Source: SIG714 sp964638675 (GTDB taxonomy: Bacteria; Bacillota; Clostridia; Oscillospirales; CAG-272). From it: DNA of 64,000 nucleotides. Below, in pieces: positions 8,098-15,848 of the stretch. The DNA lies in assembly GCA_964638675.1 (NCBI GenBank), contig CAZXAU010000010.1, positions 33,843 to 97,842 of the forward strand, given 5' to 3'. The notes under the pieces were generated by a model that saw only the letters and a list, made by a program, of their open reading frames with translations, was not told where the DNA came from and made no database searches. The first letter of the stretch is position 1, and each line of letters opens with the position of its first letter. A program made the position numbers and the translations under genes.

Positions 8098-10215
8098 TTA
8101 TTTATTCTCGCTGTATTCCTTTTTTCTAATCTCATCAAGTGCTCTGTCAGTGCTTGTAATTAAAGAAGCCGCTTTATCAAGTCCCTCAAAGTCGATCGAT
8201 TCAATGATTTTTTCTTTTGTCGCTTCATCTAAGTTGATCTTCTTTTTATCGGCGATCCTCGCTATTTCACGCTCTGCAATTTTTATTTTTGCTTCATCCG
8301 ACAGCGGTATGAATTCAATCAGGCTCTGGACTGATGAATATATCGCGTTAGGTACTTTATCCCTGATTTTTTCGTTTGCTCTGTTTCCCGTGAACTCATC
8401 GTACCCGAAAAAACCAATCGTTTTTTTATTCTTGTCTTCAATATCTATTGTAAAAATAACAGCCGCATTCCCGAAATCCACTCTTTTTCCGCTCGAATCA
8501 TTCAAGAAGCCGTTGCTCAGCATTGATGATATAAGTCCGCACACGTCGCCGTGTGCCATACTTATATTTTTTATCAGAATTAGTGTTTTGGGAACAGACT
8601 TCAGCTTTTTTGTCAGTATTCCGCCTTCGTTGTGTCCTATATATCCCGGCGCACTTCCTATCAGCTTTGATATCGAGCTGCTTTCCGTATATTCAGACAT
8701 ATCAAGAATAAGCATTGAATTTGCATACATAACCCGTGACAAGATTTCTGCAAGATAACTTTTTCCGCTTCCGGAGGGACCGAAAAAAATAAGGCTTTTC
8801 GGAGCGTTTTCAGCGCTGCTATCGTCTGTCAGGATTTCTATTGTCTTGGATACTGCTTCATCCTGACCGAAAATATCCTTTTTAATTTCAAATTCTTCTC
8901 TTTCTCTTCTGCTCTCATCGCTCTCAAGCATGATTCCGGTCATCAGGAAAAGTGTTTGTCTGATATCGCTTTCATCTATACTGCTCTTACCCTTGATTAC
9001 CGCACCAGATGATGCTTCGTCAAGCAAATCGATAGCCTTATCAGGCAGAAATCTCCCGTTTATATATCTTGAAGAGAGCAATGCTGCACTTTTTATTGCA
9101 TCGTCGCCTATTGTTATCCGGTGGTACTCTTCATATTTTTTTCTGAGTCCCTCAAGTATCGTTACCGTTTCGCTCTCACTCGGCTCTCTTATATCCACCT
9201 TCTGAAATCTTCGCTCAAGTGCCGCATCCTTTTCTATATGCTTCATATACTCATCGTATGTCGTAGCACCTATAAGACGGATCTTTCCCCTTGCCAGCAT
9301 GGGTTTGATAATGTTTGCGGCATCCATTGCCCCCTCAGCACTGCCGGCTCCGATAATCGTATGAATTTCGTCTATAAAAAGTATGATATCGCTGTCTTTC
9401 TCTGCTTCCTCAAGTGCTTTTTTCAAACGTTCCTCAAACTCACCGCGATATTTCGCCCCTGCGATCATCAGTGACAGATCCAACGCATATATTCGTTTAT
9501 TACTCAGATTCTCGGGAACATTCCCGTTTTTGATCTCTAGTGCAAGCCCTTCTGCAATAGCTGTTTTTCCGACTCCCGGTTCTCCTACGAGACATGGATT
9601 GTTTTTTATTCTCCTGCACAGTATCCTTACGACCCTCTCTATTTCCCTTTCTCTGCCGATTACCGGGTCTATTGATCCGTTCCCGGCAAGCAGTGAAAGA
9701 TCTCTTCCGTATTTTGCAAGTATATCCGCTCTTTTTGTCTGTTTCTCATTTATTTTATCGTTTTTATCAAAATATGATATATCGCCGGAAAACAGTGATA
9801 TCTTCAGATTTGATACACTGCATTCCGATTTTTCGATGATTTTTGCCGCCACGCAGTTTTCGCAATTCAGCAGAGAATATGCAAGGTGCTCACTCCCGAT
9901 CTTTTTGTGCCCCATCTGTCGCGATATAACCGATGCATTTTTAATTATCTCTTTAAGCTTCATCGAAATCTCGGTCGGATATGCAATGATCACATTCTCC
10001 CTTTTTTCAAATTTTTCGACGATCTCTTTAACCGTCCTATAAGATATACCCGACCTTTCAAACACCTTTTTAGTATGAGTTCCATCTGTTTTAAGAAGTC
10101 CCAGGAGCAAATGCTCGCTTCCTATATATGACGATTGACACTCGTCTGCCTCTGTTTGTGCCTCCATCAGCACCTGTTTTGCTTTGTCAGTAAGGTTTTC
10201 GACCGATTTATCCAT
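8098..10215 (-). CDS. ClpC-like AAA+ chaperone with degenerate second ATPase domain
   Basis: A 705-residue protein, about 100 shorter than ClpC. Two Clp_N repeats (about 1-140) are followed by AAA domain 1 with an intact Walker A (GEPGVGKT, 211-218) and Walker B (LFIDE, 279-283). The UVR-containing middle domain is missing. AAA domain 2 keeps Walker A (GPSGSGKS, 479-486) and a pore loop (GYIGH, 524-528), but Walker B reads LILIKN (545-550) where the family has DE. The IGF tripeptide at 600-602 matches the ClpP-docking loop. It probably unfolds substrates for ClpP with only one hydrolysing ring. Repeat copy A lies immediately upstream, where the usual ATG has become ATA, so translation begins at the ATG 12 bases further on. 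Confidence 0.88.
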   Translation of the reverse strand: MDKSVENLTDKAKQVLMEAQTEADECQSSYIGSEHLLLGLLKTDGTHTKKVFERSGISYRTVKEIVEKFEKRENVIIAYPTEISMKLKEIIKNASVISRQMGHKKIGSEHLAYSLLNCENCVAAKIIEKSECSVSNLKISLFSGDISYFDKNDKINEKQTKRADILAKYGRDLSLLAGNGSIDPVIGREREIERVVRILCRRIKNNPCLVGEPGVGKTAIAEGLALEIKNGNVPENLSNKRIYALDLSLMIAGAKYRGEFEERLKKALEEAEKDSDIILFIDEIHTIIGAGSAEGAMDAANIIKPMLARGKIRLIGATTYDEYMKHIEKDAALERRFQKVDIREPSESETVTILEGLRKKYEEYHRITIGDDAIKSAALLSSRYINGRFLPDKAIDLLDEASSGAVIKGKSSIDESDIRQTLFLMTGIMLESDESRREREEFEIKKDIFGQDEAVSKTIEILTDDSSAENAPKSLIFFGPSGSGKSYLAEILSRVMYANSMLILDMSEYTESSSISKLIGSAPGYIGHNEGGILTKKLKSVPKTLILIKNISMAHGDVCGLISSMLSNGFLNDSSGKRVDFGNAAVIFTIDIEDKNKKTIGFFGYDEFTGNRANEKIRDKVPNAIYSSVQSLIEFIPLSDEAKIKIAEREIARIADKKKINLDEATKEKIIESIDFEGLDKAASLITSTDRALDEIRKKEYSENK

Positions 10216-10220
10216 ATCTT

Positions 10221-10367
10221 TAACTATGGCTTTCGCATTGCGAAAGCTTCCTTTCTTGCGGAATTGGGGTTGGTTTTGCGGAGCAAGATCGAGCCGATTC
10301 TACTCAAATCGGCTCGTTTCAGTGGCGAAAGCCACAAAACTCTGTTTGAAAGATTTATCTTTCAAAC
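10221..10367 (-). repeat. Start-codon-proximal repeat, copy A (before the ClpC-like gene)
   Basis: Read toward the gene: a 24-bp palindrome (GTTTGAAAGAT/ATCTTTCAAAC), the GTGGC-TTTC-GCCAC hairpin, a central insert with GAGCCGATT and AATCGGCTC arms, CCCCAATTCC, AAGAAAGGA, and the GCTTTCGCAATGCGAAAGC hairpin. The terminal ATGGTTATAA of other copies is ATAGTTAAAG here. The internal frame that starts at TTG is closed by a TAG in the insert. Confidence 0.9.
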
Positions 10368-10414
10368 TTATCCACTTGCCTTATTATTCTCGTATAATTA
10401 TCTCTTGTGATATT

Positions 10415-10442
10415 ATTATAATAATTTGCATGAATAAATCAA
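10415..10442 (-). promoter_or_regulatory. Promoter of the ClpC-like gene
   Basis: TTGATT, a 16-base spacer and TATAAT on the minus strand, immediately upstream of repeat copy A. The -35 abuts the neighbouring terminator. Confidence 0.65.
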
Positions 10443-10481
10443 AAACCGGAGAACTTTCTTTGAATTCTCCGGTTTTTTTTT
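10441..10481. terminator. Terminator after the PG-binding operon
   Basis: AACCGGAGAA pairs with TTCTCCGGTT and is flanked by an A-run and a nine-base T-run, so it can act on both strands. It closes the minus-strand operon of PG-binding genes. Confidence 0.85.
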
Positions 10482-11016
10482 ACTGTTTATTGACCTGACC
10501 GTTATATATTCTTGCAAGTGCATTCCATGTTATCTTATCAACATCACCCGTTACAGGCAGGCCGCTCGCCTCCTGAAATCTTATAACATTTCGTTTAGTT
10601 ACATCATCGTATTCGCCTGTTATGTCCTGATCTTCAAAATCGAATACAATAGACAGTGTTTCAAGTATTGCCTGCAAAATATAAACAATATTGCTCTTGT
10701 CTCCGGGGGATATCGTATCCAGAAGTTTATTCTCTTCAAAGGGATTGATTCCCTCACTCATTCCCGATTTTTCAGTAGCGATCAGATATTCTTCATACAG
10801 TATCTCCCATGTCACAAGGTCAACAACGCCCGTCACAGGTATTCCTGTATCTCTCTGAAATGTTCTGACGGCATCTCTTGTTCTATTTCCGTATACTCCG
10901 TCAATAATCAGATTCGGTATATCTATCGTTCCGAAATTTGAAAGCACACGCAGATAGCGTTGTACTTCTTTTATACTCAGGCTTTCATCTCTCTTATCAA
11001 TGCTTCCGAATGTCAT
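10480..11016 (-). CDS. Protein with two peptidoglycan-binding (PG_binding_1) domains
   Basis: A 178-residue protein made of two PG_binding_1 modules, about 12-75 (ending FQRDTGIPVTGVVDLVTW) and 105-172 (ending FQEASGLPVTGDVDKITW). It has no signal peptide or catalytic domain. The start overlaps the stop of the upstream SpoIID-like gene as ATGA and is served by GGGGGGAG, so the two are translationally coupled. It probably works with that protein at the spore or cell-wall peptidoglycan; the role is inferred. Confidence 0.85.
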   Translation of the reverse strand: MTFGSIDKRDESLSIKEVQRYLRVLSNFGTIDIPNLIIDGVYGNRTRDAVRTFQRDTGIPVTGVVDLVTWEILYEEYLIATEKSGMSEGINPFEENKLLDTISPGDKSNIVYILQAILETLSIVFDFEDQDITGEYDDVTKRNVIRFQEASGLPVTGDVDKITWNALARIYNGQVNKQ

Positions 11017-12422
11017 TGCTCTCCCCCCAAATCATATCCCGGATACTGTCCTTCACTTCTCAGATTTCCGCTTACTACATCATCGTATGCATCGGCTATT
11101 GCCGCCCACGTAAGTGCTGAAACAACTCCGTCGACCGTAAGGTCAAACAGACTTTGTATAGCGTATATATTATCGAGCGTTTCCTGACCGAATATTCCGT
11201 CCTCCTCGATCGTTGCAATTTCATCAAAATTCTCTGCAAGCACGTTTATATAGCTTTGCAACAGCTTGACATCATCTCCCCTTGATCCGAGTGAAAGAAC
11301 TGTTCCCGGAAATGGCCTTGCAATTCCGTCAAACGCCGAATCGGGCATTGTATTGATTATTCCGAGATACTGATCGTACAGTGCCACTCCGGTTTCATCA
11401 TCTACAATTCCGGTTTGTTCTATGCCCTTAGTCTCCTGAAAAGCTTTAACTGCATTTTCTGTAGCCTCATCAAATACTCCCGTGATCTCTATATCTGTAA
11501 GTCTTGAATCAAACGCCGATACAAAATTCAGATAGTACTGCAAAACGCTGATATACAGTCCCCGATCTCCCGGCTTCAATACCTCAGGGAATTCAAGCAG
11601 TACGTCCTCTATCGTCAGTCCCTCGGATATCAGCTCGTTCAGCTTCTTTACGGCATTATAGACCGACAACACCTTATACCATGTCGCTCTTCCGACTATT
11701 CCGTCAACCTCAAGTGAAAAAATTCTCTGAAAAGCCTTGACTGCATCCTCTGTATCATTCGCAAATATTCCGTTTGTCAATTTTATCTTAGGAATCGACG
11801 GATAATTCGTCGATACTCTGTTGAGCCTCAGCTGTAAAAGCCGAACGTCATTTCCCACGCTTCCGACTCGCAAAGGTCTCTGCGGTACGCTCTCTCCTCC
11901 CGATACTATTGGTACATCCTCCACGATCTCTATATCATCTCCGTAATAATACTGCAATATTTCAAAGGCTGAAAGCCCGTTCTGTGCTAACGAAAGAGAT
12001 CCCCACTGCGACAGCCCGTCACAGGTCGTGTTTATCCCGTCACAGTAGCTCGCATAAAGCGGTTCTATATACCCCTTCCGTCTTATATATGAATCAAATA
12101 CCTCGTTGACAAGCAAAGATATGTTTTCAAATACTACCCCTCCCGGTGTATATCTCTGGTCATATGCAGGAAGTGATGTTATATCAAAATCATATCCTCT
12201 AGCTCTGTAATACTCGGTATATACTCTGTTTAATGCAAAGCTTATCTGTGCCAATATATTGGCTATTATCGCACTTGAAAGCCATGTGGGGTAAATTTCG
12301 CTCGATGCAACATTCGATATGTAATCGATAAAATCGACTGTGACATTCTGTGCCGGTTCATTGGGTGCACCGAGATGCACAACTATTTGCCCAGGTATTG
12401 TCGGCAATAAAAGTTCATTCAA
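11013..12422 (-). CDS. SpoIID-like protein with three peptidoglycan-binding domains
   Basis: A 469-residue protein. The first 175 residues resemble the SpoIID/LytB stage II sporulation domain (NRVYTEYYRARGYDFDIT, then CDGLSQWGS); SpoIID itself is a lytic transglycosylase. Three PG_binding_1 repeats follow at about 190-260, 285-355 and 385-450. The start chosen is the TTG one base after the previous gene's stop, because GGAGGTGA inside that gene's end lies 8 bases before it; an in-frame TTG six codons upstream overlaps the Shine-Dalgarno site itself. No signal peptide is visible, so how it reaches peptidoglycan is unclear. It is the middle gene of a coupled trio. Confidence 0.8.
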   Translation of the reverse strand: MNELLLPTIPGQIVVHLGAPNEPAQNVTVDFIDYISNVASSEIYPTWLSSAIIANILAQISFALNRVYTEYYRARGYDFDITSLPAYDQRYTPGGVVFENISLLVNEVFDSYIRRKGYIEPLYASYCDGINTTCDGLSQWGSLSLAQNGLSAFEILQYYYGDDIEIVEDVPIVSGGESVPQRPLRVGSVGNDVRLLQLRLNRVSTNYPSIPKIKLTNGIFANDTEDAVKAFQRIFSLEVDGIVGRATWYKVLSVYNAVKKLNELISEGLTIEDVLLEFPEVLKPGDRGLYISVLQYYLNFVSAFDSRLTDIEITGVFDEATENAVKAFQETKGIEQTGIVDDETGVALYDQYLGIINTMPDSAFDGIARPFPGTVLSLGSRGDDVKLLQSYINVLAENFDEIATIEEDGIFGQETLDNIYAIQSLFDLTVDGVVSALTWAAIADAYDDVVSGNLRSEGQYPGYDLGGEQ

Positions 12423-12423
12423 A

Positions 12424-12846
12424 CTATCTCTCACCTCCAAAAAATCCGCTGTCTGAGGTCGTCGAATATATTGTATCGTCGAAGTTTATCGTTATCTTTC
12501 CTTCATCATCAGGCTTCGGAAGCATTGTTACGATCTCCTGCGATACTATATTCGGAAATATCGGTATGTTCTCCTTTACCCTCTTATAATATCCGTCCGC
12601 ATCGACCTCTATTATATACCTCTTTATAGGCTTCTCACCTTTCGACGGGTCGTTATAATCCTCATCGTAAGAGGCAAGCTTGAACGGCCCCGCAAGTCCT
12701 GCATTGTTCGATACATCACTTTCTATAAGATATGTCGAGTCCCCCCTTTGCCCATACACATTTACTATCGCATCCTTTATCGGTGATATTACTAAACCAC
12801 TGAGAATCGTTACATTAAGATATCCGTAATTCTTTTCATTGTCCAT
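12424..12846 (-). CDS. Carboxypeptidase-regulatory-like (transthyretin-fold) protein
   Basis: A 140-residue protein that opens GYLNVTILSG and carries PIKDAIVNVYG and KRYIIEVDADGYYKRVKENIP. This is the pattern of CarboxypepD_reg-like/PEGA beta-sandwich domains. No signal peptide is seen. It is the first gene of the trio with the SpoIID-like and PG-binding genes, and its last codons contain the Shine-Dalgarno site for the next gene. A cell-wall or spore-coat accessory role is inferred from context only. Confidence 0.65.
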   Translation of the reverse strand: MDNEKNYGYLNVTILSGLVISPIKDAIVNVYGQRGDSTYLIESDVSNNAGLAGPFKLASYDEDYNDPSKGEKPIKRYIIEVDADGYYKRVKENIPIFPNIVSQEIVTMLPKPDDEGKITINFDDTIYSTTSDSGFFGGER

Positions 12847-12910
12847 ATGTTCGCCTCTCTTTTTTCTATGCTATCTCTACCATTATATGCTACCATATCG
12901 CAATTGACAC

Positions 12911-12982
12911 CTTCTTCTTTGAAAATGAAGAAATCTTCCTCTTTGAAAATGAGGAAATCTTCTTCTTTAAAAAGAAGAAGCG
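12911..12982. repeat. Three tandem 24-bp hairpin units
   Basis: Each unit is an imperfect palindrome. Unit 1 pairs TTCTTC with GAAGAA. Unit 2 pairs TTCCTC with GAGGAA, so the base change is compensated on both arms. Unit 3 pairs CTTCTTCTTT with AAAGAAGAAG. The paired changes suggest that the stem itself is maintained. Confidence 0.7.
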
Positions 12983-13049
12983 ATAAACTTTCCTTAAATG
13001 GCTGAACTGAATAGGTAGTCATCCAACTTTTAGCTACGCTGAAAAACAA

Positions 13050-13125
13050 CCAAAAAGCGAACGCCGACGCAGATGAATGCAATCACTCATCGTACGTCGG
13101 CGTTCGCTCTTCGGTTATTTTTTTC
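13050..13125. terminator. Strong bidirectional terminator of the MoxR/BatA operon
   Basis: A 14-bp perfect stem, AGCGAACGCCGACG/CGTCGGCGTTCGCT, with a 25-base loop and T-rich tracts outside both arms. It lies downstream of the last gene of the minus-strand operon. Confidence 0.8.
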
Positions 13126-13250
13126 AAACATATATGTTTGAAAAAATCGTATGACGGGAATATCAGTATAGCTATCCGTCTTGTCCGAAAATAAAGCTTT
13201 TGCCGAGGCTTTTCCCGAAAAGCCGGAAAAAACCATTAGATAAAGTAATA

Positions 13251-15848
13251 TTATCGGATATTAAAAAACTGTTTAATATCACGCAACGAAAGCTTGCGCA
13301 GACCGATATCGATAAGCACGAGCAAACCAATAATAATACCTAAAGGAATCAGGAGATCACGTGAATAATCGAAGGTTTTAGGCAGCAGAGACGATACGAC
13401 ATTTATATCGTCATTTGGCAGAAAGAGCTGTCCTGTTCCGTATGAGGTAAGACGGGACATAAGGGTCAGTCCATCTGATGAAAAGAGGTTATACTCTTTT
13501 TTGTAGTCGACTATCAGGTCATGTGATATGAAATCGATTTCTGAGCCATCGTCAAAAAGAGTGATCTTAAGATTGTAAACACCAACATTCGAGGTATCGA
13601 TAAAGCCCGAATATATACCGGCGGCAATATTTGTTAGAGAAAGCTCGGTCAGTTTTGAATCGCAGGTTATCTGGCATACAACTTCGCCGCTGTACTCATT
13701 TCCGGGAGTCTCTACGGTAATCTGAGTCTGATTACCGATATCCGAAAACAGGAGATTAAGCGAAGATGAAGTCGGAATCTTGCTGAGTGTGGTGCTGACA
13801 AGACGTTTGGTAATCTCCTTTCCGTCATCAGTGTAATACCATTCACCAGAGCAGAAGCCGTAAGTATCAGACATAAAGGAAGCAACGATTCCATCGCCAC
13901 GATTTATGCAGGCAAATATAGGATCACCATCAGTCGAAGTGAGATATGCAGTGGCACCGTCCTTGAGTTTACTGCCGATATAACCGTTGAGAACAGGAAT
14001 TGTTTCATCAACAAATCCTGAGGAGATCGGGTGGAGCTTGTTGATCACAGGCTTTGTTGTTTCACGAATAAACGGGTTGACAGTAACAAGCTTGGCATCA
14101 CTGAGCATAATATCAGGGAGATCGACAGCGTAGGAAACATAATAGAACGAACCGCCGCCGAGAGCCGACATTTCCTCAAGAATGTAAGAATTGTAGGAAA
14201 GACCGATTGTAGAAACGGTAATTCCCTCACTGTACATCTTAGACACAATATCGTAGTATCCGCTGTCAAAAGGTTCACCGTCAGACAGGAAAATGACATG
14301 ACGGGCTGTGGCGTCAGACTTTGAAAGCTCTTCATAAGCAAGCGCAAGCGGCGGAGAGTACGACGTTCCCGAACCTGCCTCAAGTTCGGATATACGGCGT
14401 TTGATAATATCCTTATTGGCATCGGTCGCAGGAAGCAATTCGCTTGTGAGGGTGGCAGTAGAACAAAAGGAGATCACACCGACGTAATCGGTGGAATTAA
14501 GCGAATCGGTACACATTATAGCTCCCTCTTTAGCCAGAGGAAGGTTCATCTGATTGAGAACCATACTTCGTGAACGGTCGATAACTAGCATAAGCGCAAC
14601 CGAAGATTCCTCATCCGGCTTTTCGTATTCAAGATCAACGGGGAGAAGCTCCTCATAACCATTGCCTTTCATATTTCCGAAAGAATAGGTAGAAGTTCCG
14701 CCGATAGTCAGAAGTGTTCTGCCGTATTTTGATACATAAGTGTCGAGGATCTTATCATAACCATCGGGAAAATTTGCGGCGTCAACATTGACGAGGACGA
14801 CTTCATCATATTGACAAAGCTCGCTGAAAGTCTTTGGAGCATTGCGAGGAGTCAGAAGAGTAACCGAATAATCGTCACGAAGCAACTGCCTGAGATTTGA
14901 AGCATCCGAAAAAGAATCGGCAATCAGAAGGACAGAAGGCTTGCCCTTGACATTCACACTGACAGAAGCGGTGTTGTTGATTGGGGATCTATCCTCACCT
15001 CCGAAAAGAGTCAAGGTGAAAACACGGTTTCCGCCCTCAGTGGGGGCAATATCAAACTCAAATAAATTGCTTCCCTCTTCGAGATCGCAGGAAAAGGTGC
15101 CGGAATATTTTCCGTTCTCACGCAAAATCATAGTGGAAACGGCGGGGTAAGAACTGTCGATCTGTGCAATAAAATGAATATCTTCGCCGTAATATACACC
15201 GTCAGATGCAGAAAGTGAGGTAAGCTGAATTTCCTTTCCGATATTCGCAGACGAATCAAAGTATACGGCATCAAGACGAATGCCCTGAGAGGCGAGATAC
15301 CTTGCACTTTCAGCGGCATCGTTGTCAGTTTGCAGACCGTCAGTTAAAAGAATTATTCGCTTTCCACGGTCATCCGGCATAAGAGAAGCGGCATATTCTA
15401 TGGCGGACGATATATCGCTCGCATCAGTGATAAGTGTGTCTGAGTTACCGCCATTTCCGTTTTTTTCTCCGACGAGCGATAGATCGGACGAAACAAAAGA
15501 ATTTGAAGCAAACGCTACAGTTTTGACCTCAGTGCCGTTGGAACTTACAGAGTCGGCAAGTTCTGCGGCATAGCTTATCATATCGGCTTGCAGATCTTTT
15601 GTGCTATCGGACAGATCGACAAGTATAACAACACTGTACATATCCGAACGGCTGACAATACTCATGCCGGCAATGACAAAGCAGAGCAGGGTGAGAGCAA
15701 TTGAGCGGATAACTGCAGCGGCAGTGCGGCGGAATGTAAATCTGCTCGTGCAGGAGATAACAAAAAACGGGATAAGTGTAATGGCAAGAGATGGTATGAT
15801 CAGAAATAAAAACTGAGGATGAGTGAATATGATATCAATATTGTTCAT
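13251..15848 (-). CDS. Membrane protein with two vWA domains, BatB/amidotransferase-like type
   Basis: An 865-residue protein. Two or three N-terminal membrane helices precede a first vWA domain with MIDAS motif DLSDS (residue 78 onward). A central beta-rich, glutamine-amidotransferase-like segment follows, then a second vWA domain with DRSRS near residue 424, and a final membrane helix about 25 residues before the C-terminus. The ATG used has GGGGGG 9 bases upstream and overlaps the previous gene by 14 bases; a start 17 codons earlier has no such site. It is the last gene of the operon. BatA/BatB-type proteins act with MoxR ATPases in envelope complexes; the substrate here is unknown. Confidence 0.82.
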   Translation of the reverse strand: MNNIDIIFTHPQFLFLIIPSLAITLIPFFVISCTSRFTFRRTAAAVIRSIALTLLCFVIAGMSIVSRSDMYSVVILVDLSDSTKDLQADMISYAAELADSVSSNGTEVKTVAFASNSFVSSDLSLVGEKNGNGGNSDTLITDASDISSAIEYAASLMPDDRGKRIILLTDGLQTDNDAAESARYLASQGIRLDAVYFDSSANIGKEIQLTSLSASDGVYYGEDIHFIAQIDSSYPAVSTMILRENGKYSGTFSCDLEEGSNLFEFDIAPTEGGNRVFTLTLFGGEDRSPINNTASVSVNVKGKPSVLLIADSFSDASNLRQLLRDDYSVTLLTPRNAPKTFSELCQYDEVVLVNVDAANFPDGYDKILDTYVSKYGRTLLTIGGTSTYSFGNMKGNGYEELLPVDLEYEKPDEESSVALMLVIDRSRSMVLNQMNLPLAKEGAIMCTDSLNSTDYVGVISFCSTATLTSELLPATDANKDIIKRRISELEAGSGTSYSPPLALAYEELSKSDATARHVIFLSDGEPFDSGYYDIVSKMYSEGITVSTIGLSYNSYILEEMSALGGGSFYYVSYAVDLPDIMLSDAKLVTVNPFIRETTKPVINKLHPISSGFVDETIPVLNGYIGSKLKDGATAYLTSTDGDPIFACINRGDGIVASFMSDTYGFCSGEWYYTDDGKEITKRLVSTTLSKIPTSSSLNLLFSDIGNQTQITVETPGNEYSGEVVCQITCDSKLTELSLTNIAAGIYSGFIDTSNVGVYNLKITLFDDGSEIDFISHDLIVDYKKEYNLFSSDGLTLMSRLTSYGTGQLFLPNDDINVVSSLLPKTFDYSRDLLIPLGIIIGLLVLIDIGLRKLSLRDIKQFFNIR

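Larger units (their letters stand above)
12847..13250. other. Intergenic region with tandem hairpins and terminator
   Basis: Four elements are visible: a TATAAT on the minus strand (12882-12887) with a weak GTGTCA 17 bases upstream, a possible promoter for the PG-binding trio; a 24-bp tandem hairpin repeat; a long terminator; and the palindrome TTTCAAACATATATGTTTGA near 13127-13145. No coding frame here is credible. Confidence 0.6.

Noticed and set aside
8150..10042. Long plus-strand frames opposite the ClpC-like gene
   Set aside because: They are antisense to a clearly conserved AAA+ protein and lack family similarity and ribosome sites.
12911..12982. Possible short CRISPR array
   Set aside because: The repeats are directly adjacent with no spacers, and no cas genes are in the window.
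12810..13082. 90-codon minus-strand frame with FKEEDF repeats
   Set aside because: It is created by the 24-bp hairpin repeat and runs into the next gene in another frame, with no ribosome site.
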